Notes under the pieces: model-generated
The model's database searches: none
Told to the model about the DNA's origin: nothing
What the model saw: the letters and a program-made list of their open reading frames with translations, nothing else
NCBI GenBank assembly: GCA_904846265.1
Contig: CAJHAA010000005.1
Span: 62,001 to 126,000 of the forward strand
DNA from: Psychrobacter immobilis
GTDB taxonomy: Bacteria; Pseudomonadota; Gammaproteobacteria; Pseudomonadales; Moraxellaceae
DNA length: 64,000 nt
Direction: 5' to 3'
Program-made: the position numbers and the translations under genes
Part shown: positions 46,168 through 54,578 of the stretch, in pieces
How the letters are laid out: each line of letters begins with the position of its first letter
Numbering within the stretch: position 1 is the first letter of the stretch

Positions 46168-46671
46168 TTAGGCGGTATAAGTAGCAGTGTTGTTGGCTAG
46201 TGACCATTTTTTAGTCACAGCGCCTTTAGCAGTACCATCGATATCTTGCTGGGTATAAGTCCACTCAACAGCAGCATATTTGATACCGACTTTTTCGATT
46301 GGTACGCCTTCAGAACGTACCGTTGGCTCGACACTTGCGATCAGCGCATGCTTAAGTTTTACTTCAAGATATTTAACGCGTTTGTCACCGTTGGCACGAT
46401 AAAAATCAATTTGAATCTCATCAAAAGTATAACCAGCAGAACACGCTTCCCATAGTTTAGGACTGGTTGAGTCCAAATCTTTCATAAACGTCATGTCAGC
46501 ATGCTCACAACGCTCAGAAGTATGGCCACCAACGCTACTTGCTGTCGCTGATTTTGGCTGACGGATCAAGTGATCCCAAGTATTTACTTCAAGCCAACCT
46601 TTATGCTCGCTATCACGAGACTCGCCATCAATTTTATATTTACCGCGGAACTGAATATAAATATCTTTCAT
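46168..46671 (-). CDS. hcp: T6SS inner-tube protein Hcp (TssD)
   Basis: This 167-residue protein forms hexameric rings that stack into the secreted tube. It shows the family features DIYIQFRG.KIDGESRDSEHKGWLEV at the N-terminus, HADMTFMKDLDSTSPKLWEACSAG and the C-terminal VEWTYTQQD. A Shine-Dalgarno-like AAAAGG lies just before ATG 46671. Position between tssC and tssE is the usual one. Confidence 0.96.
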   Translation of the reverse strand: MKDIYIQFRGKYKIDGESRDSEHKGWLEVNTWDHLIRQPKSATASSVGGHTSERCEHADMTFMKDLDSTSPKLWEACSAGYTFDEIQIDFYRANGDKRVKYLEVKLKHALIASVEPTVRSEGVPIEKVGIKYAAVEWTYTQQDIDGTAKGAVTKKWSLANNTATYTA

Positions 46672-46723
46672 ATCACATACCTTTTTTTAAAATTTAAATT
46701 TCACGTTAGTTTTTAATAAACGA

Positions 46724-48214
46724 TTAGCTGTTGCTAGATTGCGGCAGTTGAGTGACCAGACGCAAAGAAACAGACAATTCGTCAAGTTGAAAGTGTGGTC
46801 TCAAAAAGACCACGGACTTGTAGACACCAGGCTTACCCGGCACTTCTACAACTTGTACAGAAGCTTCGCGCAGTGGGTACTGGGCTTTTGCTTCTTGTGA
46901 GGCGCCGTCATCTAGCAAGACATAACGAGAAATCCAGTCATTTAAAAACGACTCAACATTACCAGGTGCTAAGAAGCTACCTACCTTATCGCGCATCATT
47001 GCTTTTAGGTAATGGGCAATACGTGACACCGCCATAATGTATTGGATCTGCGTCGATAGCGCAGCATTGGCATTGGCATCATCGTTTTGATAAGTTTTGG
47101 CTTTTTGTACTGACTGCGCCCCAAAAAAAGCAGCGTAATTGGTATTTTTGCAATGGACTAACGGGATAAAACCTAAGTCGCTCAACTCTTTTTCTCGGCG
47201 ATCGGTGATAGAGATTTCCGTTGGACATTTAAGCGCCAAATCCCCTTCATCAGTCTTAAAAGTATGAACAGGCAACCCTTCAACCAAGCCACCACCCTCA
47301 ACGCCACGAATGGCAGCACACCAACGATAGTCAGAGAAAGCAGCCGTCAAGCGTGAAGCGAACGCATAAGCCGCGTTCACCCATAGATAATCGTCATGAT
47401 TATTACCAGAAACTTCTTCCGTAAAGTTAAACCCTTCGACTACTGTGCCATCTTTAGGATCGTAAGGCAGACGACCTAAAAAGCTGGGCACGGTTAACGC
47501 AACATATCGCGCATCTTCTGACTGTCTGAACGCGCGCCAGCGTATATATTCAGCGGTTTCAAATATCTTTGATAAATCTCGCGGGCGACCAATATCGGTA
47601 AAGGAGTCGAGACCAAACATTTCAGCGGAAGCAGCCGACACAAAAGGTGCATGAGAAGCGGCCGCAACATGAGACAATTGCTCAAGCAGATACATGTCTG
47701 AGTTTTGGCGAGTAAATTCAAAGTCACCAACGATAGCGGCATAAGGCTCACCACCGAAGCTACCGAACTCTTCTTCATATATTTTCTTAAACAGCGTGCT
47801 TTGATCAAAATCAATTGACGATTGAAAATCTTTAGTCAGTTCGCGCTTCGTAGTATTCATCATACGAATCTTTAGCATGGATTCCGACGGAGTCTGGCTA
47901 CATAAATAATGCAAGCCACGCCAGCTGGACTCTAGCTTTTGAAACTCGGGCGCGTGCATGACGGTGGTCAGCTGCTTGGAGATCAACGCGTCAATTTGGG
48001 CAATACGCGCGTCAATCGATGCGGCCAAATTATCTGACAACGTTACGGTGCCTTGCATGACTTCATTGGCAAGCTCTGCAATTTGCGACTTGGCACGATT
48101 TTTTTCGTCATCAGACTTGGCAACGTTACTTTTATTGACGATTTCTTCGAGTAAGTCGTAACTGTCATTATTTAACGCATCAGGTGCTAGATTTTGCTGG
48201 GCTTCGGCACTCAT
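46724..48214 (-). CDS. tssC: T6SS sheath large subunit TssC
   Basis: This 496-residue protein forms the contractile sheath with TssB. Diagnostic stretches include LESSWRGLHYLCSQTP, AAIVGDFEF, SRDLSKIFE-type RPRDLSKIFETAEYIRWRAFR, and the C-terminal FLRPHFQLDELSVSLRLVTQLP. It starts 3 nt after the tssB stop. Confidence 0.97.
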   Translation of the reverse strand: MSAEAQQNLAPDALNNDSYDLLEEIVNKSNVAKSDDEKNRAKSQIAELANEVMQGTVTLSDNLAASIDARIAQIDALISKQLTTVMHAPEFQKLESSWRGLHYLCSQTPSESMLKIRMMNTTKRELTKDFQSSIDFDQSTLFKKIYEEEFGSFGGEPYAAIVGDFEFTRQNSDMYLLEQLSHVAAASHAPFVSAASAEMFGLDSFTDIGRPRDLSKIFETAEYIRWRAFRQSEDARYVALTVPSFLGRLPYDPKDGTVVEGFNFTEEVSGNNHDDYLWVNAAYAFASRLTAAFSDYRWCAAIRGVEGGGLVEGLPVHTFKTDEGDLALKCPTEISITDRREKELSDLGFIPLVHCKNTNYAAFFGAQSVQKAKTYQNDDANANAALSTQIQYIMAVSRIAHYLKAMMRDKVGSFLAPGNVESFLNDWISRYVLLDDGASQEAKAQYPLREASVQVVEVPGKPGVYKSVVFLRPHFQLDELSVSLRLVTQLPQSSNS

Positions 48215-48217
48215 CGT

Positions 48218-48730
48218 TTAATCCTCACCGTCGGTTTGATTTTGTTCCGCCATTTTTTTGACTTGCTCAGTGTTCTTAAGCACGTCATCTAATAGGTCTT
48301 CAAGTTTTTCGTTGGCCGATATTTTGTTGCGTAAATCTGCTAAGCGATCTCGTGCTTGTACCAATTGCTTTAGTGGCTCAATCTGATCAGCAACCGCTTC
48401 AGGACGAAAATCGTTGATACTATTGAATGCCAAATCAACCGCGAATTCGCCGCCTTTATCACTCAAGTCATTGCTTACTCGAAAGGTCGCACGCGGTGCT
48501 AGACCTGACATCACCTCATCAAAGGTATCCAAGTCCACTTCGACAAACTTTTTGTCTTTGAAGCGCGGTTGTTCAAGGGTTGAATCTCCTGAAAACTCTC
48601 CCAAAACGCCAACGACAAAAGGAATTTCCTTGGTTTCGATCGCATCGCCTACTTCAACGTCATAAGTCAGATGCACCCGAGGCGCACGTACTTTTGCGAG
48701 TTTCTTTTGTACACTGTCTTGCTTTGCCAT
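48218..48730 (-). CDS. tssB: T6SS sheath small subunit TssB
   Basis: This 170-residue protein is the TssC partner. It carries RVHLTYDVEVGDAIETKEIPFVVGVLGEFSG and FVEVDLDTFDEVMSGLAPR, which define the family, and a C-terminal helix that binds TssC and ClpV. It is preceded by the repeat-protein gene after 21 nt. Confidence 0.97.
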   Translation of the reverse strand: MAKQDSVQKKLAKVRAPRVHLTYDVEVGDAIETKEIPFVVGVLGEFSGDSTLEQPRFKDKKFVEVDLDTFDEVMSGLAPRATFRVSNDLSDKGGEFAVDLAFNSINDFRPEAVADQIEPLKQLVQARDRLADLRNKISANEKLEDLLDDVLKNTEQVKKMAEQNQTDGED

Positions 48731-48751
48731 AATAAGTTACCTCAGCAATGT

Positions 48752-49546
48752 CTAGTTTGAACGCAATATACTGAATGGATCAGTCGATTTGGCGTTACTT
48801 TTTTTGGTAGGTGAAGGTTTAGTAACAGGCTTAACTTTTGGTGGTCGTGGCGGTTTTTTTACGGCTGGTTTTTTCATAGACTTCGATGCTTTTTTTACAG
48901 ACACCTGGGGCTGAGGTTTTGATTTAGTGCCTGATTTACCGCTTCTAGGCTTGACGACTGGCGCTGGTGGTTTCGGCAAAGACTCATCGTAATTGAAAAC
49001 ATAGATATCACCATATATTTTACTTAAAGCGTACTGATACTCCTTCAAAAACGCTGCGTCCACTTCATCAGTGAGATAATCTGACTGCAGTTGGCTTTGG
49101 GAGACGATAGCGCTGCTATTGAGTAGTATCTTTTTTAGCTTAGCAGTGCTTTGACCCAGATCAATGGCTTCACTGGCTGCATAAACAGCATAAGCATGAT
49201 AGCCATTGTTAGAATAAATCTGCGCCAAAATCTCCCATGCTAGCGAGTCCTTAGGATTGCGAGATACTCTTTGATTCAAATCCGTAACCAGTTGATGCAG
49301 TTGCGGTGATTTTGCATCAGCATTTTTGAGTGCCGAAAATTGATTTATGATGCTAGAACCGGGGTCTTTCTCTTGTATGACAAGCTCACTATGAGCGGTA
49401 GTCATTGCTGAACCCATGATGAACAGACCTGCCAAAAACGCTTTGGATAGCGTAAAACTGACTCTAATATTGCTTCTGATACTGGTCATTGTAAGTCGGT
49501 GCTCGCCATTATTGGTGTGAGATAAATACATGTGCCTGCTCAACAT
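48752..49546 (-). CDS. Periplasmic helical-repeat protein with Lys/Pro-rich tail, at the head of the T6SS operon
   Basis: The N-terminus contains a signal peptide (cleavage near AHS-EL). A short TPR/Sel1-like helical domain follows (NQRVSRNPKDSLAWEILAQIYSNNGYHAYAVYAASEAI). The last ~70 residues are a low-complexity Lys/Pro/Ser tail (KPPAPVVKPRSGKSG..., KKPPRPPKVKP). It occupies the place that asaA holds in Acinetobacter T6SS clusters, but I cannot establish homology. Several starts are possible (49546, 49531, 49489); the first lies 4 nt after the preceding stop. It may bind the cell wall or a T6SS membrane part. Confidence 0.6.
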   Translation of the reverse strand: MLSRHMYLSHTNNGEHRLTMTSIRSNIRVSFTLSKAFLAGLFIMGSAMTTAHSELVIQEKDPGSSIINQFSALKNADAKSPQLHQLVTDLNQRVSRNPKDSLAWEILAQIYSNNGYHAYAVYAASEAIDLGQSTAKLKKILLNSSAIVSQSQLQSDYLTDEVDAAFLKEYQYALSKIYGDIYVFNYDESLPKPPAPVVKPRSGKSGTKSKPQPQVSVKKASKSMKKPAVKKPPRPPKVKPVTKPSPTKKSNAKSTDPFSILRSN

Positions 49547-49550
49547 TATT

Positions 49551-49997
49551 TTAATTAGACGCGTTAACTAAAGTGGTGATATTGGTGAGCGTTTCATTCA
49601 GTGTTGCCTTATCACCACTATTCATCAAACTATTATCGTGATAAGCATCAATATTACTTTCCATCACTTTAACTGCTGAAAGCATGGCAAGCTGACGTGC
49701 ATCAAGCCTTTCATTATCAACGCTTAGAGCTTCATTAGCTGCTCTCAATGCCCGTGCATAGCGTTTTTTTTCATAGTTATTTTTGGCAATAGTCATCCAC
49801 GCTTCGCTGCTAAGTTGATTGCCGTTTGACAAATAGGCAAGCGAAGGCTCACTCAACTGCTTCACTATTGGTTTGCTGACCGTAGTTTGTACATTTTTTT
49901 TAGCAGTGGTGCCACAACCCGCTGTCAATAAAGACGCGCTAAGTAAGACTGATAGCAGACCTGCGGTGGCAAGTTTAGTACGATAAATAGGATTCAT
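49551..49997 (-). CDS. Small lipoprotein with TPR-like helices, first gene of the T6SS operon
   Basis: This 148-residue protein has a lipoprotein signal (lipobox LTAGC) and a helical body including YEKKRYARALRAANEALSVDNERLDARQLAMLSAVKVME, which looks like one or two TPR units. It is not a TssJ: that family is a beta-sandwich. It is the first gene of the minus-strand operon, divergent from the plus-strand vgrG. A function in anchoring or assembly is possible. Confidence 0.6.
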   Translation of the reverse strand: MNPIYRTKLATAGLLSVLLSASLLTAGCGTTAKKNVQTTVSKPIVKQLSEPSLAYLSNGNQLSSEAWMTIAKNNYEKKRYARALRAANEALSVDNERLDARQLAMLSAVKVMESNIDAYHDNSLMNSGDKATLNETLTNITTLVNASN

Positions 49998-50213
49998 AAC
50001 AACAGTATCATCACTAAAAATATAAAAGGATAGATTTTTTAAAAGAAATAAATATAACTAAAGTTCATTAATCATAAAAAATCAATGAGGTTGATTATAC
50101 ATATACTTGACAATATTTCAATAAACTCTATACTTTTCTTAATAAATAATTTAGTAAGTCATCCATTCAAGCCATTTTCTTGGTATAAAATAAGCAGTAA
50201 CGGTACCCTTCTT
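49998..50213. promoter_or_regulatory. Divergent promoter region between the T6SS operon and the second vgrG
   Basis: This AT-rich region should contain promoters for both directions. The plus-strand frame is open from 50085 but lacks VgrG similarity until about 50214. Confidence 0.4.
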
Positions 50214-53200
50214 ATGCCTTTTAAGACCAATCGTCTACATAATATTACCGTTCATACTGATAATACAACGATAAACACCTTTTACCCTGTTGCGTTTTGC
50301 GGTGCAAGCGGTATTAATCAATCTGACAATATTAACATACTAGTGTTTACTTATAATTTTATCGAATCGAACGCTTGTTTATCATTAATCAATGCTCCGA
50401 TATGCTTAACCACGTTTTCCGCTGATCGTACCGCTAGCTGTCGTACTGGGCTGATACGCGGCATCCGTTATCAGCAATCTGATGGCGCGATGCACTTTTA
50501 TACTTTAGAAGTTGTTAGCCCCGATTGGCAGTTGGCACAGTCGATACATACCCGCAGTTTTATCAATCAATCGACGCTCGATATTGTTACCCTCATCCTT
50601 AGTGATTACGATCTAAATTGGCAAATATCTGAGTCTCTTTTGTCATCAGATAATGAATCATCCGCACGTTTATCGGCACCTTTATACATGCGCACCCAGT
50701 CGGATGCCAGTGACTATGAATTTGTTACTGGATTGCTTGCTGATATTGGTATATCGACTTTATGGGTATCAGGGAATTCCGTCGATGAGCTTGGCACGTG
50801 GTGGTTGGTTGATGGTTTAGACACAGGCGAGCTCATACCGCTGACCTATAGTTATGCCCAATCATCCGTACAATTAGGTCAAGATAGTGTCCATACGCTA
50901 CAAATGAGGTCGCAGCAACTTGGCAGTGATAGGGTAATAGTACGAGCAGATGGGTTAGCGGCTGATACCATTTATGAAGGTCAAGCGGTAGATGAGTCGC
51001 CGCTTGCGACAGATGACACGACGGTATTAATTGGTGCGCCGTCTCGCGTGCACAGCGATGATGCCGCCGCTCATCTTGCACAGCAATGGATATCTGCCAA
51101 TCACTGTCAGCGCGAAACTTATCAAGCGACTGGAGCCATGCGTGGTCTAAGTGTCGGTAGCCCAGTGAGTATCAATAACCTACCCTCTATTGGCAGCTTA
51201 TCGACGCATTGTATCGCGGTTACCTTAATCGGCATTGAGCCTGACAACGATAGCGTGTCATACCATCATCAAGTATTTATCAAACAGTGGTTACAGCGCA
51301 CTGCTCATTATATGCAGCACAATACTACAAACGCCATTCATCTGACTGTACCCGATCATGGCTTTGATATCGCCCGCGACACTGGAGTTTGGGTATCAGC
51401 GACGTTACTTGACGCTGCTATTCCTTATTGCCCTTATCCCAGTTCTTTATCCTTTGCCAGTAGCACTTACACGGGTCTCGCCCAAGCACGTACTGGTGAC
51501 ACAGGTTTATCAGCTTCCCCCAGCTATGACTCAAGTGTCAGCACTGACAATCTACAGCAAACTATTACTACGCCTGTCTGGTCAGGTATCAGCCCTCATG
51601 ATGATGGCACTACCCCGCCCCTGCGCGCATTGCAACTGTCATCCGGTAGCACGCATGGTTGGCAGTTTGCGCCAAGGCTTGGGCAGTCGGTGCTGCTTAA
51701 CCATTGGTATGGCGATATAGACAGTCCTGTGATTAGCAGATCGCTTTATGACGGTATCGGTATGGGCGATGTCGATAACAAAGACATCACCACTCGTGAT
51801 GCAGGCTTATCTAATCGACATAACTTACAAGGCGGATCTTCTCCTAGATGGCATGGTGGTGGTTTGGGTCATTCGCAAATTAGTGAAGATGATGGGCACA
51901 GTGGTTGGATTTCTGGTATTGCTCAATATGGGCTGACGTCCGACTCTGAAGTGACCCTAAGTTTCGATGACACGCCTAATAAAGTCGGTCTTCAATGGAC
52001 GGTGAATACAGGATCACGTGCCAATGCTGAGACACCAACCATCACTTCTAGCGCCACCTTTGCCCCTGATGAGCACGTGCTTGAGCTTGGCATACTGCGT
52101 CATCGCTTTAGCAATCATCAATCAAGCGATAGCGGTCAAGGCATTAATCTGGCAAGCGACCATGGCTTACAAATCACCGGTGAGTCAGGCGTGCTGCTCT
52201 CCACCTTTGATATCAGACATAGTCAAAGCGAGCACGAGTCAGCTTGGGTCAATGATGCAGGACAACGCCAGTTAACAATGGGCACTGCGCTGAGTGAAAC
52301 CTTCAAAGAGGCAAAGCAGGCACATTTGCAATCCACGGCAGCACTTAGCAATACCAACCAAACGATAGAAGCCTTTAAGACCAGTGCACAAATCATCGAT
52401 GAGACCCTCAATACGGAAGTATTGGGCGCGCCCGATGTGATGCTGGTCAGTAAAGACAGTATCTTAGCGTCAGCAAGTAATACCCTATGGACGGCGAAAG
52501 CAATCGTTAGGCAATCAGGCGCAACTCAGTCGGATGTGGTGGCAGGCAATTATACGCTGACGGCAAATACGATTGACTCGCTCTCTGGGGTTGGTGGTCA
52601 AGCCGATCTATCAGGACTGCATATTAGTGCCAATAGAGAGCCACTAGCGATACAAGCACAGGGTGGTGAGTTGCAATTACACAGTCAACAAAGCATGACG
52701 ATTGGTAGCGCGTCAGGACAGGTGAATGTGTCGAGTCCTAAGCGGATCAAGCTGCAAACGTCAGCAGGAGCGTCGATTACGATCGATGACAGCGGGATTA
52801 AGCTGGTGTGTCCGGGGACGATTAAGATCAAAGCGGTGAAGAAGGGTTTGGTGGGTGGGGCAAGAGCTAATTATTCATTACCGATGATGCCTGAAACTGT
52901 TCCACTGTTTAGTAATAAGCTAGATGTTTATGATTTGTTTTATCAGCACAATTTTGAAGATATCGAGTTCCAGATGCTACGACCTGATGGGCAACTGATA
53001 GAAGGTGCATTAGATGAGCATGGACGTACCGCACCAGTTATTAGTGATAAAGAAGAAGAGGTTGAAGCCTATGTGGGCTTTAGAGATACCGACTGGGGCG
53101 TATCGTATATTTCTGAAGAGGAAGATGTGAATGATTTAGCTTTAGAGCAGGCTGACGACCTAGACTTAAACAAAGTCTTTGAAGCAATTGTAAAAGAGGA

Positions 53201-53744
53201 AGGCTTCTACAATCACATGTATCTTGATAGCGCCGAACCTAAAAGCCTTGTAACCGTAGGCTATGGCAAAATGCTGTCGTCTGCGGATGAAGCGACAAAA
53301 TATCCTTTTTATATCGGAAATGTATCAGCAACCGATGTTCAAATAAAACAAGCGTGGCGTATAGTTTACAATTCGGTTCACGGTAGAAACAATAGTCGAG
53401 CATCTTATTTTGAATCTTTGACAACAATTCGTATGACAGAAGAAGATGCAAAAGCAATAACACTCGCTCATATTCAGGGTAATCTCGATTCTGCTCGAGA
53501 AGCATTTTCAGAGTTTGATAATTATCCAGTCCCAGCTCAAGAAGCTATTTTAGATATGGCTTATAACTTAGGGATATCTAGCACAGGTATTTCGAAATTT
53601 CCTAGTTTTAATAGACATCTTAAGAATAAAGATTTCGCATCTGCTGCTACTGAATCAAATAGACCACAACTTCGTAATTCTAGAAATGTGCACGTAAGAG
53701 AGCTTTTATTGCTAGCCGATCAACAACAGAAATTGAGACAGTAA
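50214..53744 (+). CDS. vgrG: Evolved VgrG with C-terminal T4-type lysozyme
   Basis: This VgrG is divergent from the minus-strand copies. It has gp27/gp5-like domains, a DUF2345-type needle (QLHSQQSMTIGSASGQVNVSSPKRIKL), a transthyretin-like segment (FEDIEFQMLRPDGQLIEGALDEHG) and a lysozyme domain. In the latter, catalytic Glu, Asp and Thr of the T4-lysozyme family are spaced as expected (E at codon 53199-53201, D 27 nt later, T 27 nt after that; EEGF..D..TVGYG), followed by AILDMAYNLG. The activity is therefore probably a muramidase injected into the target periplasm. The frame opens at ATG 50085; ATG 50214 (MPFKTNRLHNITVH) fits VgrG starts better, though neither has a clear Shine-Dalgarno. 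Confidence 0.9.
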   Translation: MPFKTNRLHNITVHTDNTTINTFYPVAFCGASGINQSDNINILVFTYNFIESNACLSLINAPICLTTFSADRTASCRTGLIRGIRYQQSDGAMHFYTLEVVSPDWQLAQSIHTRSFINQSTLDIVTLILSDYDLNWQISESLLSSDNESSARLSAPLYMRTQSDASDYEFVTGLLADIGISTLWVSGNSVDELGTWWLVDGLDTGELIPLTYSYAQSSVQLGQDSVHTLQMRSQQLGSDRVIVRADGLAADTIYEGQAVDESPLATDDTTVLIGAPSRVHSDDAAAHLAQQWISANHCQRETYQATGAMRGLSVGSPVSINNLPSIGSLSTHCIAVTLIGIEPDNDSVSYHHQVFIKQWLQRTAHYMQHNTTNAIHLTVPDHGFDIARDTGVWVSATLLDAAIPYCPYPSSLSFASSTYTGLAQARTGDTGLSASPSYDSSVSTDNLQQTITTPVWSGISPHDDGTTPPLRALQLSSGSTHGWQFAPRLGQSVLLNHWYGDIDSPVISRSLYDGIGMGDVDNKDITTRDAGLSNRHNLQGGSSPRWHGGGLGHSQISEDDGHSGWISGIAQYGLTSDSEVTLSFDDTPNKVGLQWTVNTGSRANAETPTITSSATFAPDEHVLELGILRHRFSNHQSSDSGQGINLASDHGLQITGESGVLLSTFDIRHSQSEHESAWVNDAGQRQLTMGTALSETFKEAKQAHLQSTAALSNTNQTIEAFKTSAQIIDETLNTEVLGAPDVMLVSKDSILASASNTLWTAKAIVRQSGATQSDVVAGNYTLTANTIDSLSGVGGQADLSGLHISANREPLAIQAQGGELQLHSQQSMTIGSASGQVNVSSPKRIKLQTSAGASITIDDSGIKLVCPGTIKIKAVKKGLVGGARANYSLPMMPETVPLFSNKLDVYDLFYQHNFEDIEFQMLRPDGQLIEGALDEHGRTAPVISDKEEEVEAYVGFRDTDWGVSYISEEEDVNDLALEQADDLDLNKVFEAIVKEEGFYNHMYLDSAEPKSLVTVGYGKMLSSADEATKYPFYIGNVSATDVQIKQAWRIVYNSVHGRNNSRASYFESLTTIRMTEEDAKAITLAHIQGNLDSAREAFSEFDNYPVPAQEAILDMAYNLGISSTGISKFPSFNRHLKNKDFASAATESNRPQLRNSRNVHVRELLLLADQQQKLRQ

Positions 53745-54488
53745 ATGAAACCTTTTTTAATTTTGGTTGCCTCATCGTTTGTACTAGCTTTTGGATCAGG
53801 ATGTATGAAAATACTACCTGATAGTATTGAGCCTATTCCTAATACTTTTACAAGCATAGAAGATTCTTTATCTTCAAATTTAGATAGTGGCAATTCAATC
53901 GAAAATACTTCTATTTATAATATTAATGAACTTACGGCAGGATTCATAAAACCAATAAAAAAAGATAATCAATTAACTTTTATTGACAAGTTCATTGATG
54001 GCGAATTCAAAGATATTGATTATTTAGACCGAAAGATTGAAATCAGCAATTGTAACGATCTAATAACCTATGATCTAAGAGAGACATCAAACATTGCAAA
54101 TAGTGATCGAAATATATTATTAACAAGAAAAAGAGCTTGTATTCTAATCAAAGATATCACTAATGACTCAAATATTATTGCATTGAATGACAAATATAAA
54201 AATAGCAAATTTATACCTATAGCAGATAAGCATTTAAAAAAAATAGTAGATAGTATTCCTTCTAGAATTTCTGAAAATCGAAACGTCGACTGTTCTATTG
54301 ATCAGTACGACAATGTTGCTTGTGTGGACGAATACGAGCCTAAAGAGTATTCCATGTATATTAATCAAGTAGCTATTCATAATAATAAAAACTACTACTT
54401 CATCACGGTCAATACCTCAGTACCAACTTACTATTACTTGACAACCATTGACGGTGATAAAGTAGATAGTCAGTGGATTTACTATTAA
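53745..54488 (+). CDS. Lipoprotein, probable immunity to the VgrG lysozyme
   Basis: This 247-residue protein has a lipoprotein signal peptide (lipobox GSGC). It starts immediately after the vgrG stop with no gap. The mature part is polar with four Cys residues that may form disulfides (NCNDL, RACIL, VDCSID, VACVD). A periplasmic lipoprotein next to a muramidase effector fits an inhibitor role; this is inferred. Codon use is more AT-rich than in the T6SS core genes. Confidence 0.6.
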   Translation: MKPFLILVASSFVLAFGSGCMKILPDSIEPIPNTFTSIEDSLSSNLDSGNSIENTSIYNINELTAGFIKPIKKDNQLTFIDKFIDGEFKDIDYLDRKIEISNCNDLITYDLRETSNIANSDRNILLTRKRACILIKDITNDSNIIALNDKYKNSKFIPIADKHLKKIVDSIPSRISENRNVDCSIDQYDNVACVDEYEPKEYSMYINQVAIHNNKNYYFITVNTSVPTYYYLTTIDGDKVDSQWIYY

Positions 54489-54578
54489 TAATCTGATAGT
54501 AGTGCTACTGATTTAAAAAATTTATCCACTATAGATTTACTAATTAATTTTCTATAAAAAATCGCAGGAGTCTAATGC

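Noticed and set aside
48752..49000. Lys/Pro-rich tail as a histone-like or TonB protein
   Set aside because: The tail follows a signal peptide and a helical-repeat domain. There is no TonB C-terminal domain or membrane anchor, and histone-like proteins are not exported.
49551..49997. The small lipoprotein as TssJ
   Set aside because: TssJ is a transthyretin-like beta-sandwich. This protein is clearly helical with a TPR-like pattern, so lipidation and position alone do not support the name.
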